NCBI GenBank assembly: GCA_023898805.1
Contig: CP060260.1
Coordinates: 1,674,001 to 1,738,000 of the forward strand
Direction: 5' to 3'
Origin: Rhodospirillales bacterium
Lineage (GTDB): Bacteria; Pseudomonadota; Alphaproteobacteria; Micavibrionales; UBA1664
Length of the DNA stretch: 64,000 nucleotides
Part shown: positions 42,691 through 52,249 of the stretch, piece after piece
Numbering within the stretch: position 1 is the stretch's first letter
How the letters are laid out: each line of letters starts with the position of its first letter
Made by a program: the position numbers and the translations under genes
The notes under the pieces: model-generated
Told to the model about the DNA's origin: nothing
What the model saw: only the letters and a program-made list of their open reading frames with translations
Databases searched by the model: none

Positions 42691-43989
42691 CTACTCCATG
42701 AACTCCGCAAGGTCGGGCACGCGCGAAAACGCGATCTTTGTGCCCACGTAACCGGCTTGCGTATGCGGCTGGATGCCGAAATGCACGGCATGGGGGCCAT
42801 AGGCGCGCGCGATCTTGTCCATCGCCGCCGACAACGCGTTCGCGCGCAATTGCGCCACCCGCCTGTGCGGTGCTTGCGGCGAGGCGGCGGCGAACAGATC
42901 GCCCGTGGTTTCCGCGCCCGTCTGCAAACCGGAAAGCGAGATCGAAACTTTCTTGACCGCGCCTGTCGTCATATCGGGACGCAGCGCCGCGATCATCTGT
43001 GCCCACAACGCATGGGTCAGCCGGACGAAAACCAGCGTGTCGCAGGCCGGCGCCAGCCGCGCCTCTCCGCTCCAGCGCCGCCCGTCGGCCAGTCGCGCCG
43101 AAAGGGCGAAATGTGTGGCGTAAAGCCCGTGGCGGCGCAGGCGCTGGCACGCCTTGACGCTCAGGCGGCGGCACACCGCCATGGCGATGTCGGGTCTGCG
43201 GGAATCCGGGTCGAGGACACGGCTGTGTCCGATCACGCGCTTCGGCCCTTCCGGTAAATCCGGCACGTCGTATCCGTGCAGCCGGTACCAGAATTTCTCC
43301 CCCTCCACACTGCCCCAGATGCCGCGCAACTGCCGCGGCGCGCTGGCCCACAGGTCGGCCATGGTCCAGATTCCCGCGCGGTTGAGCCGCGCGCGCATGT
43401 TGGGTCCGATACCGCACAGATCACCGATCCCAAGCGGCAGCAATCGCGCGGGCAGGTCGCGCCCTTCCAGAATCACCAGCCCGTCCGGCTTTTGCATGTC
43501 GCTCGCGGTCTTGGCCAGAAAGGCGTTGGTGGCAACGCCGATCGAGGCGCGGATGCACACCCCGACATTCTCGCGCAACCCCGCCTTGATGCGCATCGCA
43601 AGCGCGGTGACGGCGGCGCGTGTGCGGTGGCGCGGGGTCAGGCGCGAATTCATCTCGTCGATCGACCAGATTTTGTCGATCGGTGTGTGCCGCGCCATTT
43701 CGTTCACCACCTTGTGGTGAAATTCCACATACACGTCGTGCCGCGCCGGCACGCAGGCCAGATCAGGGCACAGACGTCTGGCCTCGGCGATCTGGGTGCC
43801 GGTTTTGATGCCCATCGCCTTGGCCTCGTACGACGCGGCGATGGCGCAGGTGTAATCGGTCATCGTCGGTGCCACGACGACGGGCCGCCCGCGCAGGGCA
43901 GGGTTCAGTTGCTGCTCGACGCTCGCGAAATAGCTGTTGAGGTCAAGCAACAGCCACGAAACGCCGGTATCGGGAGGCGGGGAGAACAT
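42691..43989 (-). CDS. Y-family (translesion) DNA polymerase
   Basis: The 432-residue protein has the Pol IV/UmuC palm residues: LLLDLNSYFASVEQQ (first Asp), the second acidic site WSIDEMNS, SIGVATNAFLAKTASDMQKPDG (little finger boundary) and the HhH region DLCGIGPNMRARLNRAGI. The SIDE motif is followed by MN rather than the usual A-Y/F-L-D, which separates it from classical DinB. It could be an alphaproteobacterial DinB paralogue. It performs low-fidelity bypass synthesis; regulation by LexA is not visible. Confidence 0.9.
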   Translation of the reverse strand: MFSPPPDTGVSWLLLDLNSYFASVEQQLNPALRGRPVVVAPTMTDYTCAIAASYEAKAMGIKTGTQIAEARRLCPDLACVPARHDVYVEFHHKVVNEMARHTPIDKIWSIDEMNSRLTPRHRTRAAVTALAMRIKAGLRENVGVCIRASIGVATNAFLAKTASDMQKPDGLVILEGRDLPARLLPLGIGDLCGIGPNMRARLNRAGIWTMADLWASAPRQLRGIWGSVEGEKFWYRLHGYDVPDLPEGPKRVIGHSRVLDPDSRRPDIAMAVCRRLSVKACQRLRRHGLYATHFALSARLADGRRWSGEARLAPACDTLVFVRLTHALWAQMIAALRPDMTTGAVKKVSISLSGLQTGAETTGDLFAAASPQAPHRRVAQLRANALSAAMDKIARAYGPHAVHFGIQPHTQAGYVGTKIAFSRVPDLAEFME

Positions 43990-44020
43990 GCCCCATCAAA
44001 AGAACAAAACAAGAACAAAG

Positions 44021-44794
44021 TCAAGCCCCGCTTTGCCGCGGCCCCGTGCGCAATCCGATCAGCGCCGAAATGATGCCGTGAAACGTGCTGGCTTCTTGGC
44101 TGGTCATGCGCGTGCGCGCGAACAGGGCCTGCAGGTTGCGCACCAGCGTCGGCCGCAATTCCGCCGACCGGAAAAATCCGCCCGCTTCCATCTCGCCCTC
44201 CAGCCGCGCGACCAGCGTCGCGATCTCGGCGGCGGGCGCGATGTCGGAATCCCCACATAAAAGCTGCGCGGGCGCGGTTGAATCGCCCGCCGTGAACCAC
44301 TCGTAAGCCACCAGCAAAACCGCCTGCGCGATGTTTAGCGACGTAAACGCGGGATTAAGCGGAATGGTAACGACCGCATTCGCCAGCGCCACGTCCTCGT
44401 TGACAAGTCCGGTACGCTCCGCCCCGAACAAAACGGCGCATTGTCCGCCCGCGGCGCGCAACGCGGCGCCCGCGGCGCGCGGGGTCAGCACCTCCTTCAC
44501 CATGTCGCGCGGCCGCGCAGTGGTGGCCAGAATATAGGTGCAATCCGCGACCGCCGCCGCCGTATCGGCATAGACGCGCGCGACGACGCCCTTTTCCAGC
44601 GCGCCCGACGACGCGGCCACGGCCTTTTCGGACGGCCACCCGTCGCGCGGGTTGACGATGCGCAGATCGGCAAGTCCGCAATTGAACATCGCGCGGGCGC
44701 ACATGCCGATATTTTCGCCAAGCTGCGGATTGACCAGCACGATAGCGGGTGGCGTAGGGGCAGGCGGCATAGGGGCGGGGGGCTGATCGGTCAT
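44021..44794 (-). CDS. tRNA/rRNA methyltransferase, SpoU/TrmJ-type
   Basis: The 257-residue SPOUT enzyme has IVLVNPQLGENIGMCARAM, NPRDGWPSEKAVAASSGA, the SAM knot motifs FGAERTGL and IPLNPAFTSLNIAQAVLLVAYEW, and a C-terminal helical extension typical of TrmJ (2'-O-methylation at position 32 of tRNA). A Pro-rich N-terminal stretch precedes the domain. The start at 44794 is taken; 44830 is also open. The polymerase gene follows on the same strand. Confidence 0.88.
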   Translation of the reverse strand: MTDQPPAPMPPAPTPPAIVLVNPQLGENIGMCARAMFNCGLADLRIVNPRDGWPSEKAVAASSGALEKGVVARVYADTAAAVADCTYILATTARPRDMVKEVLTPRAAGAALRAAGGQCAVLFGAERTGLVNEDVALANAVVTIPLNPAFTSLNIAQAVLLVAYEWFTAGDSTAPAQLLCGDSDIAPAAEIATLVARLEGEMEAGGFFRSAELRPTLVRNLQALFARTRMTSQEASTFHGIISALIGLRTGPRQSGA

Positions 44795-44871
44795 GGACGC
44801 TAACAAACCGCGCTGCGCCCGGTTTTGCAACAGGTTTGACGAAGCGGCCCGGCTCTGGAAGGATGCGGGCC

Positions 44872-46131
44872 ATGAAGATATGGACCATTGTCGTCGGCGA
44901 ACCCAGCCCGGTGGACGGCTCCGATACGCGCCTGCTGCGCACCGGGCTTCTGACCCGCTGCCTGCGCGCGCGCGGGCACGACGTCACATGGTTTAACGGC
45001 ACGTTCGACCACGCGACCAAGACCGAACGCTTCAACCAGACGACGATCCAGACCGATGCCGACGGCACGACGCTGATCTTCCTGCACGGCCGGCCTTATG
45101 CCGGGCATGTCAGCCTGCCGCGCATCGCGAACCATATCGACGGCGCGCGGGCCTTTGCCGAAATCGCGCCCAAACTGCCCGCGCCCGATGTCATCGCCTG
45201 TTCCTATCCCACCATCGAACTGGCCGCTGCGGTGGCTGAATATGCGCGCGCGCGCGACATCCCCTTCATCCTCGACCTGCGCGATCTGTGGCCCGACATG
45301 ATTGCCGAGGTCGCGCCAAAACCCTTGCGCTGGCTGGCTCGGCTGCTGATGGCGCCGTGGTATAAAAGCGCGCGCAAATCCATGCGCGCGGCCAGCGGCC
45401 TTGTCGGCTTTGCCGGGCCCTATCTCGACTGGGGTTTGAAAAAAACTGGCCGCGCGCATGGGCCGAACGACCGGGTGTTCCATCTGGCCGCCGACCCGCA
45501 ACCCGTCGATGCCGAAAGCCTGAATGCCTCAGCGGCGTATTGGGACGCGCGCGGGATTGCCGCCGATACCGTCAACCTTGCTTTCGCGGGCATGATCAGC
45601 CCGCGTCACGATTTTACCACCCTGATCGACGCTTTTCGGCGCCTGCCGCCAGAAAAGCGCGCGCGCCTGCGCATGGTGTTTTGCGGCAGGGGCGAGGTGG
45701 AGGACGCACTCAAATTCCGCGCCGCCGACATGCCGGAAATCCTGTTCGCAGGCTGGCGCAACCGGGCCGAGATCGCGGCCCTGCTGGCGCGTGCGGCGGC
45801 GGGGCTGCTGCCCTATCGCAACACGCCCGATTTTTTGATGAGCTTTCCCAACAAGATCGGCGAATACACCGGCGCAGGCCTGCCGGTCATAACCCCGCTG
45901 GGCGGCGAGGTCGGACGCCTGATAGAAACGGAAAACTGCGGCATCGTCTATCGCGAGGGCGATGTGGAATCCTGCGCACAAATCCTCGCGGCGCTGGCGG
46001 ACGGAACGGTCGATCTGGCGGCGCTGCGCGCCGGGGCGCGCGCGGCTTATTCAAGGCATTTCGATGCTGAAAAAATCTATGCGGCCTATGCCGGTTTTCT
46101 GGAATCGCAGGGCACGAAGACGGCGGCCTGA
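44872..46131 (+). CDS. Glycosyltransferase, GT4-like (GT-B fold)
   Basis: The 419-residue protein starts with a Rossmann-like strand (KIWTIVVGEPSPVDG), has an N-terminal acceptor domain with SLPRIANHIDGARAF and FILDLRDLWPD, and a C-terminal nucleotide-sugar domain with FAGMISPRHDF, FCGRGEVEDAL, LLPYRNTPDFLMSFPNKIGEYTGAGLPV, typical of GT4 enzymes acting on capsular or LPS sugars. AAGGATG lies 8 bases before the ATG at 44872. The donor and acceptor are unknown. It is not in a polysaccharide operon. Confidence 0.85.
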   Translation: MKIWTIVVGEPSPVDGSDTRLLRTGLLTRCLRARGHDVTWFNGTFDHATKTERFNQTTIQTDADGTTLIFLHGRPYAGHVSLPRIANHIDGARAFAEIAPKLPAPDVIACSYPTIELAAAVAEYARARDIPFILDLRDLWPDMIAEVAPKPLRWLARLLMAPWYKSARKSMRAASGLVGFAGPYLDWGLKKTGRAHGPNDRVFHLAADPQPVDAESLNASAAYWDARGIAADTVNLAFAGMISPRHDFTTLIDAFRRLPPEKRARLRMVFCGRGEVEDALKFRAADMPEILFAGWRNRAEIAALLARAAAGLLPYRNTPDFLMSFPNKIGEYTGAGLPVITPLGGEVGRLIETENCGIVYREGDVESCAQILAALADGTVDLAALRAGARAAYSRHFDAEKIYAAYAGFLESQGTKTAA

Positions 46132-46137
46132 ACCGCT

Positions 46138-46314
46138 TTATTTCGCGGAAATGTCGGTGGCGCCGATGGGCGTGGGCTGGGGCATGAATTCATAGGCATC
46201 GTGCTCGTACTGCACATAGGCGTACGAGCCGATGGCGAAAGCCGCAGCGACCAGAATGCCGGTAATGATCCCGGATCCGAAATCCGGGCCTTGATTTGGG
46301 GCGAGATAGGGCAT
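46138..46314 (-). CDS. Small single-pass membrane protein, 58 residues
   Basis: The frame MPYLAPNQGPDFGSGIITG continues into a hydrophobic helix (ILVAAAFAIGSYAYV) and ends in an acidic/Pro-rich tail with FMPQPTPIGATDISAK. The composition is sensible for a membrane microprotein and codon use matches neighbours. No strong ribosome site is seen. It lies between the glycosyltransferase stop (convergent, 6 bases) and the rpsD terminator. The function is unknown. Confidence 0.55.
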   Translation of the reverse strand: MPYLAPNQGPDFGSGIITGILVAAAFAIGSYAYVQYEHDAYEFMPQPTPIGATDISAK

Positions 46315-46394
46315 CGTAAACGCTTACTGTCGTTGATTGGATTCCTCATGCAAATGCACATTGTCCCCGAAAAGTTCCCATCCTTGTGAAAAAT

Positions 46395-46425
46395 AAAAAA
46401 CCCGGCGCGAAGGCCGGGTTTTTTT
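46395..46425 (-). terminator. Rho-independent terminator of rpsD
   Basis: On the minus strand the stem CCCGGC/GCCGGG encloses a 6-base loop and is followed by TTTTTT. The plus-strand side also ends in seven Ts, so it may be bidirectional. It starts 16 bases past the rpsD stop. Confidence 0.85.
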
Positions 46426-46441
46426 GGTGTATCGCGCGAAA

Positions 46442-47062
46442 TCAGCGCGAATAGAATTCGATGACCAGATTGGGCTCCATCTGGACGGGATAGGGGATCT
46501 CGTCCTTTTTGGGAACGCGGATGAATTTGCCCTTTTTGGCCTTCGCGTCGACTTCGACATATTCCGGTACGTCGCGTTCGGCCGATTCCATGGAAATATG
46601 GATCTGAGCCATGTTCTGCGCCTTGGTGGCCAGCGAGATTTCATCGCCTTCCGACACCTTGTACGACGAAATGGTCACGCGCTTGCCGTTGACCTGAATG
46701 TGGCCGTGGCTGATATATTGGCGCGCGGCGAACGGCGTGGCAGCGAATTTCATGCGGTAGACGACGGAATCAAGACGCGATTCCAAAAGCCCGACCAGGT
46801 TTTCCGAGTTGTCGCCGCGCAGGCGCATGGCTTCCTGATAGTAACGGCGGAAGGCGCGTTCGCCGATGTTGCCGTAATAGCCTTTGAGTTTTTGTTTCGC
46901 CATCAGCTGCTTGCCGTAATCGGACAGCTTGCGGTTTTTGTTCGGACCGTGCTGGCCGGGGCCGTATTCGCGCTTGTTGACGGGGGATTTCGGACGGCCC
47001 CACAGGTTCAGCCCCAGGCGGCGGTCAAGTTTGTGTTTGGATTGAGGACGCTTGTCGCTCAT
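46442..47062 (-). CDS. rpsD: 30S ribosomal protein S4
   Basis: RpsD (206 residues) is a primary 16S rRNA-binding protein. The N-terminal segment LDRRLGLNLWGRPKSPVNKREYGPGQHG, residues 13-40 in parts, and the S4 RNA-binding domain (RLDSVVYRMKFAATPFAARQ, HIQVNGKRV) are unmistakable, ending in NLVIEFYSR. It stands outside the ribosomal operons, as in many alphaproteobacteria, with its own terminator. Confidence 0.98.
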   Translation of the reverse strand: MSDKRPQSKHKLDRRLGLNLWGRPKSPVNKREYGPGQHGPNKNRKLSDYGKQLMAKQKLKGYYGNIGERAFRRYYQEAMRLRGDNSENLVGLLESRLDSVVYRMKFAATPFAARQYISHGHIQVNGKRVTISSYKVSEGDEISLATKAQNMAQIHISMESAERDVPEYVEVDAKAKKGKFIRVPKKDEIPYPVQMEPNLVIEFYSR

Positions 47063-47171
47063 CGTCGTTTTCCTTTTCTCTTTTGTTGTCCGGCTAGTCC
47101 CAAGTCAATGGGCGGGAACAGCGTTCCACTTTCACCGGAATGGCGCTTTTATAAGGATTTCCCGCATAAAG

Positions 47172-47642
47172 TCAATCTTTGCGTGCCCGCCGCGCCGGCC
47201 GCATGGCTTTTTCATGGGCGGCGGCATCCCACAGGCGCTGCACGGTGAAATAAGAAAAAGCGCCCGACCACGCGATCAACAACACGCCGGTCAGGCTTTC
47301 CATTGACGCCAGCACCCGCAAGCTGCCGATGGGGTAAAGATCTCCGTACCCCACGGTGGTGAAGGTTTCGGCCGAAAAGTGAAAATAATCGCTGGCCACG
47401 AATTCCCGTTCGCCCGCGAAATTCCCAAGATGGAACAGATGGTGCGCGATATAGATGCCGAAGGCGAAGACGCAGATTTCAAGAACGTGCAGAAGCAAAA
47501 GGGACACGATCACCAGCATCAGGTGCATCCGTTCCACCGCCGCCCGTGAAAGGGCAAAGCGGTTGATCAGGGTCAACCCTTCAAAGTGCAGCATCACCAC
47601 GCCGACGACCAGCGCGATGCTCAGCACCCATATGACGATCAT
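47172..47642 (-). CDS. Two-transmembrane K+ channel-like protein
   Basis: The 156-residue protein has two or three N-terminal helices and a pore loop with selectivity filter TTVGYGDLYPIG, followed by a final helix (LTGVLLIAWSGAFSYFTV) and a short basic tail. This is the Ion_trans_2 module. It has no RCK or nucleotide-binding domain. The ATG at 47642 overlaps the outer-membrane-factor stop as ATGA; 47651 is an alternative. It is the last gene of the MacAB-type efflux operon. Confidence 0.82.
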   Translation of the reverse strand: MIVIWVLSIALVVGVVMLHFEGLTLINRFALSRAAVERMHLMLVIVSLLLLHVLEICVFAFGIYIAHHLFHLGNFAGEREFVASDYFHFSAETFTTVGYGDLYPIGSLRVLASMESLTGVLLIAWSGAFSYFTVQRLWDAAAHEKAMRPARRARKD

Positions 47643-49003
47643 GGATTCCATCCGCCACCCAGTGCCTTGTACAGATCGATCGCTGCCGACAGGGATTCAA
47701 GTCGCGTCTGTGCATGGCTGTCCTGCGTCGAAAGCAACGTATCCTGTGTCGAAAGCATCTGCTGAAAGTCGATGGCGCCCGCATTGTACTGGTCGCGCGA
47801 CAGGCCATAGGCGCGCTGCGCATCGGTGACGGCGGCACCCAGCGCGACTTCGCGTTCATGCGCGGCGCGCAGGGCGGCGATGGCGTCTTCCACCTCCTGA
47901 AACGCGGTCAACACCGTCTTGCGATAGTCTTCCGCCAACTCGGCCTGTTTCGCGCTCGCTTTTTCGACTCCGCCTTCAAGCCGCCCGCCCTCGAATATCG
48001 GGGCCGACAGCGACGCGGCCAGCGCCAGCGCGGTGGTGGCGGGATTGGTGAACCCGGCGGCGGCCAGCGACCAGTTGGTGCCCAGTGTGACCTGCGGGAA
48101 CAGCGCCGCGCGCGCGACGCCGATATTGGCGTTGGCGGCCACCAGCCCGGCTTCCGCCGCCTGAATGTCGGGCCGCCGTTCAAGCAGCGACGAAGGCTGC
48201 CCCGCAGCGATTTTCGGCACGTCGATATCGCGCAATACCGAACCCCGAACGCTCAGATCTTGCGGCGCGCGGCCCAAAAGCACGGCCAGCGCGTCGCCCG
48301 CCTGCGTCAACTGGCTTTGCAGCGCGGCGCGCGACGCCTCGCGCGAGGACACGACGGTTTTCTGTTCGGCCACGTCCAGCGCCGATACCGCGCCGGCGTC
48401 GTACCGGGCCTGCACGATGCGCATGACCTCGCGCGCGTTCTTCAGGTTGTCGTCGGCGATGGCCAGCCGTTCGCGCAGATTGACGAAGGTGAAATACCCT
48501 TTGGCCACGTCGCCCATGACCACCAGTTTCAGCGCGTCCTCGCCGTACTGCGTCTGCGCGAGGTTGGCCCGCGCGGCGCTGACTCCCGCTTTGTTCCCGC
48601 CGAACAGGTCGAGTTCGTATGAAATATTGGCTCCAAGCGAAAGATTGGTCGATTGCGCCGATGGATTGTTCTGGAAGTTGCGCCCCGCGCCCGCGCTGGC
48701 CCCGATGCTGGGCAAAAGATTCGCCCCGGCGATTTTAAGGTCGGCCCGCGCCTGTTCGACGCGGTGGACGCCCGCGCGGATATCGGTGTTCTGCGCCAGC
48801 GCCTCGGTCATCAGCTGATCCAGCTCGTCGCTGCCGAAATTTTGCCACCACGCGGCGTTGATGGCCGTCGGCGTCTGGCCCTGCGTGCCGGTGAACGCGG
48901 CGGGCGCGGCCACGTCCGGGCGCTTGAAGGCGGGTGTGGCCGCGCACGCGCTCAGAAAGGTGGTGGCCAGCATCAAGGCCAGAAGGGGGATGTTGGGACG
49001 CAT
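47639..49003 (-). CDS. Outer-membrane efflux factor (NodT/TolC-type lipoprotein)
   Basis: The 454-residue protein has a lipoprotein signal with lipobox LSAC, then the OEP fold: NAAWWQNFGSDELDQLMTEAL, SYELDLFGGNKAG, ALDVAEQKTVVSS, LLERRPDIQAAE and a second OEP repeat ending FQQMLSTQDTLL. It forms a trimeric outer-membrane exit duct. macB ends 5 bases before it, so it completes the tripartite pump encoded by the macA and macB genes upstream. Confidence 0.92.
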   Translation of the reverse strand: MRPNIPLLALMLATTFLSACAATPAFKRPDVAAPAAFTGTQGQTPTAINAAWWQNFGSDELDQLMTEALAQNTDIRAGVHRVEQARADLKIAGANLLPSIGASAGAGRNFQNNPSAQSTNLSLGANISYELDLFGGNKAGVSAARANLAQTQYGEDALKLVVMGDVAKGYFTFVNLRERLAIADDNLKNAREVMRIVQARYDAGAVSALDVAEQKTVVSSREASRAALQSQLTQAGDALAVLLGRAPQDLSVRGSVLRDIDVPKIAAGQPSSLLERRPDIQAAEAGLVAANANIGVARAALFPQVTLGTNWSLAAAGFTNPATTALALAASLSAPIFEGGRLEGGVEKASAKQAELAEDYRKTVLTAFQEVEDAIAALRAAHEREVALGAAVTDAQRAYGLSRDQYNAGAIDFQQMLSTQDTLLSTQDSHAQTRLESLSAAIDLYKALGGGWNP

Positions 49004-49008
49004 GTTTG

Positions 49009-50952
49009 TTACTCCGTGCTTAAAGCGATAACGGGATCAAGCCGCGCGGCCTTGGCCGCCGGCAGGTAACCGAAAACAAGGCCGGTGGCGACCGCGCAGG
49101 TGAACGCGATGACAACGGGCGGGAGGGTGAACAGGATGTTGACCCCGAACATCGAAAGCACCCACCCCGCGCCAAGGCCCAACGCCACGCCCAGCACCCC
49201 GCCGATGGTGCACACCACTGCGGCCTCGGTGTTGAACTGGATCATGATGTCGCGCATCCGCGCGCCGGTCGCCATGCGGATGCCGATCTCGCGCGTGCGC
49301 TCGGTCACCGACACCAGCATGATGTTCATCACGCCGATCCCGCCGACCAAAAGCGAAATCGCCGCGACCGCGCCCAAAAGGATGGTCAGCGTGTTCTGCG
49401 TCTGCGTCGCCATCTGCAGGAAGGACGCTGTGTTGCGCACCTGAAAATCCTCGATGTGGTGGCGGCCTTTCAAAAGCGCGGTGATCGCGTCCTCGGTCTG
49501 CGTGATGGTCTTGGTGTCGGCGACCTTGACGGTGACGTTGCTAAGGTAGTTCTGCCCGAACAGGCGGGTCAGGGCGGTGGTGATCGGCACCATCGCGACA
49601 TTATCCTGATCCTGCCCCCATGGCGCCGCGCCCTTGGGCGTCATCACGCCGATCACCTCGAACGGAATGTTGCCGATCAGGACGTATTTCCCGACCCCGT
49701 CGTTCAGTGGGAACAGGATGTCGGCGACGGTCTTGCCCAGCACCGCGACGGCGGCATAGCCGTTCTGGTCGTCCTGCGTGAAAAACGTGCCCTGCGCCAG
49801 CGGCCAGTCGCGCGCTGCGGGAAACGCGTATCCCGTGCCCTGAATTTGCGTGGCGTAATCCGTGTCGCCGAAACGCACGGTCTTTCCGCCCGTCCGTTCG
49901 GGCAGGACGCTGACGACGTTGGCCAAATTCGCGATGGCCCGCGTGTCGTCCACGGTCAATGTGGCGACGTCGCCCGAAGGTCGCACCCCCGGCGCGCCGG
50001 GCCGAATCGAAAGAAGATTGGTTCCCAGCGACGATATCTGGTCCAGAACGCTTTGCTTCGACCCGTTGCCGACCGCCAGCATGGTGATGACCGCCGCGAC
50101 GCCGATGACGATGCCCAAAAGCGTAAGCGCCGTGCGGAACAGATTGACCCGAAGCGCGCGTATCGCGGTGAACATCGCCTCGCCCGCATCGGTGATCAGC
50201 CGCCCGCCATGCGCGACGGGCGCTTCGTCCGGAACGGGGGCAGGGACGGTGGATTCCTGCGCGCCGCTGTCTTCGACGATTTTGCCGTCGGCGATGCGCA
50301 CGATGCGCCGCGCATGGGCCGCCACCTGTTCGTCGTGCGTGATCAGTACGACGGTCCGCCCCTGCGCGTTGAGGTCTTTCAAAAGCGCGATGACTTCCTG
50401 CCCGGAACGTGAATCAAGCGCGCCGGTCGGCTCGTCCGCCAGAATCAGCGGTGGGTCGTTCATCAACGCGCGCGCGATCGCCACGCGCTGCTGTTGCCCG
50501 CCCGACAGCGCGCCGGGTCGGTGCCCGGTGCGGTCGTCAAGGCCAAGCGTGGTCAGAAGCGATTTTGCGCGCTCGGCCCGCTTCGCGCGCGTCATCCCGG
50601 CATAGACTGCGGGGATTTCGACGTTTTCTTGCGCGCTTGACGTCGCCAGCAGGTTGTAGCGTTGAAAGATAAATCCGAATGTTTCGCGCCGCAGGGCCGC
50701 CAGGTCGTCCCCCGAAAGTTGCGAAACGTCGTGCCCCCGCACGCGGTAATCGCCCGCCGTTGCCCGGTCCAGGCAGCCGATGATGTTCATCAGCGTCGAT
50801 TTGCCCGAACCGGACTGACCCATGATCGCGACGAATTCGCCCGGATAGACGCGCAAGGTGACGTCGTCCAGCGCCCTGACCACCGTGTCGCCCGCGCGGT
50901 AATGGCGGCTGACATGCGCAAGATCAAGAAGGGGGGGTAAAGTCTCGGCCAA
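49009..50952 (-). CDS. macB: MacB-type ABC transporter, ATPase-permease fusion
   Basis: The 647-residue protein has an N-terminal ABC ATPase (Walker A GQSGSGKSTLMN, Q loop, signature LSGGQQQRVAIARAL, Walker B LILADEP, about residues 30-235). It then has a linker, a transmembrane helix, a large periplasmic MacB_PCD domain and three C-terminal helices of the FtsX fold. MacB drives export of macrolides, enterotoxins or lipopeptides by mechanotransmission. The start is TTG at 50952 with AAAGGA upstream. Confidence 0.94.
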   Translation of the reverse strand: MAETLPPLLDLAHVSRHYRAGDTVVRALDDVTLRVYPGEFVAIMGQSGSGKSTLMNIIGCLDRATAGDYRVRGHDVSQLSGDDLAALRRETFGFIFQRYNLLATSSAQENVEIPAVYAGMTRAKRAERAKSLLTTLGLDDRTGHRPGALSGGQQQRVAIARALMNDPPLILADEPTGALDSRSGQEVIALLKDLNAQGRTVVLITHDEQVAAHARRIVRIADGKIVEDSGAQESTVPAPVPDEAPVAHGGRLITDAGEAMFTAIRALRVNLFRTALTLLGIVIGVAAVITMLAVGNGSKQSVLDQISSLGTNLLSIRPGAPGVRPSGDVATLTVDDTRAIANLANVVSVLPERTGGKTVRFGDTDYATQIQGTGYAFPAARDWPLAQGTFFTQDDQNGYAAVAVLGKTVADILFPLNDGVGKYVLIGNIPFEVIGVMTPKGAAPWGQDQDNVAMVPITTALTRLFGQNYLSNVTVKVADTKTITQTEDAITALLKGRHHIEDFQVRNTASFLQMATQTQNTLTILLGAVAAISLLVGGIGVMNIMLVSVTERTREIGIRMATGARMRDIMIQFNTEAAVVCTIGGVLGVALGLGAGWVLSMFGVNILFTLPPVVIAFTCAVATGLVFGYLPAAKAARLDPVIALSTE

Positions 50953-50984
50953 GGAAAGTCCTTTCGGCGCTATATTTATAAGAT

Positions 50985-52157
50985 CTACAGGCGCGGCATC
51001 CGGCCCGGCCCGCCGCCGGTACCGCTGCCTGATGGGGCGACCGTGGACGGCAGGACGATCCGGTCGCCTTCCTTCAGGCCGGAAACGACCTGCGCCGTGC
51101 TCCGATCGTTCAGTCCGACGATGATGGTACGCGGGACGGGCTTGCCGCCTTCCAGCACTTTGACCTCGTACGCCCTGCCGTCCTTGGTGTCGGCGTCCGG
51201 CTTGCGCTCAAGCAACGCGGCGGCGGGAATGGTCGGCACGTCCTTGGCGGACCCCAGCACGAAAAAGGTCTGCGTCGTCATGCCGGTCATCAATTGCCCG
51301 TCCGTGTTGTCGACGTCCGAAAGCACGTCGTACAAAACCACGTCGTTGACCGTTTCGGGCGAGGGCAGGATCTGCCGCACCGTTCCGTGCCATTTGCGGT
51401 CCTGATTGCCCAGCGTGGTGAAATAAACCGGCATCCCGGTCGAAAGTTTGGTGATGTCGGCTTCTGCCACCTGCGCGCGCACGGTCATGACGTCCAGCTT
51501 GGCGACCTCTCCGATCACTGGCGCGGTCTGGTTGGCGTTGATGGTCTGGCCCTCTTTGACCGACAGCGACACGACCGTGCCGTCGATGGGTGAAAAGATG
51601 CGCGTGCGCTCAAGGTCGGCCTGATCGCCGTCCAGCGTCGATTGCGCTTCCTCCAGTTGCGCTTCCAGCGACAGCGATTGGTCCCGCGCGACCTTCAGCG
51701 CTGTCTGCGCGTCCTGATACGTTTCCAGCGCCGCGGCCTTGTTGTTGTACAAATCCTTGTATCGCTGGGCCTTTTGCTTGGCCTGAGCGACGCTTGCGTC
51801 CTGTTGCCGGATCTGGGCCTCCAGCTGCTTGATCCGCGCTTCGTCGCCCTTGACCGTCGCCTCGAACGTGGTCGGGTCGATCTCGGCCAGAAGGTCGCCC
51901 GCTTTGACCACGGTTCCGTAATCGACATACAATTTTTTGATCTGGCCCGACACCTCGGCGCCGACATCGACGTAATTCTTGGGTTCCAGCTTGCCCTGCG
52001 CGGTGACGATCGATTCGATGCTGCCGCGCGCGATGGCCGCGGTATTGTAAGTATCCGCGCGTTCCGATTTTTTATAGGCCATCGCCATATAGCCGGCGGC
52101 CATCGCCACAACCGCCAGAATCGCGACGGCCAGCCGGGAAACGCTCTTGCGCGTCAT
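50985..52157 (-). CDS. macA: MacA-type periplasmic adaptor
   Basis: The 390-residue HlyD-family protein has one N-terminal helix (VAILAVVAMAAGYMAMA), the beta-barrel/lipoyl half VDVGAEVSGQIKKLYVDYGTVVKAGDLLAEIDP, a long coiled-coil hairpin (residues about 100-190) and the C-terminal adaptor domains with GTVVSLSVKEGQTINANQ. It bridges MacB and the outer-membrane factor. It is the first gene of the pump operon. Confidence 0.94.
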   Translation of the reverse strand: MTRKSVSRLAVAILAVVAMAAGYMAMAYKKSERADTYNTAAIARGSIESIVTAQGKLEPKNYVDVGAEVSGQIKKLYVDYGTVVKAGDLLAEIDPTTFEATVKGDEARIKQLEAQIRQQDASVAQAKQKAQRYKDLYNNKAAALETYQDAQTALKVARDQSLSLEAQLEEAQSTLDGDQADLERTRIFSPIDGTVVSLSVKEGQTINANQTAPVIGEVAKLDVMTVRAQVAEADITKLSTGMPVYFTTLGNQDRKWHGTVRQILPSPETVNDVVLYDVLSDVDNTDGQLMTGMTTQTFFVLGSAKDVPTIPAAALLERKPDADTKDGRAYEVKVLEGGKPVPRTIIVGLNDRSTAQVVSGLKEGDRIVLPSTVAPSGSGTGGGPGRMPRL

Positions 52158-52249
52158 GATCGCTCCTGTTTTTTTGTGTTCCAGTTTGTCGGTAATGGTA
52201 GCCGCGAAATATGGTGATGTCTTGTCCCGCTGGTGACATTTAACCGCTG

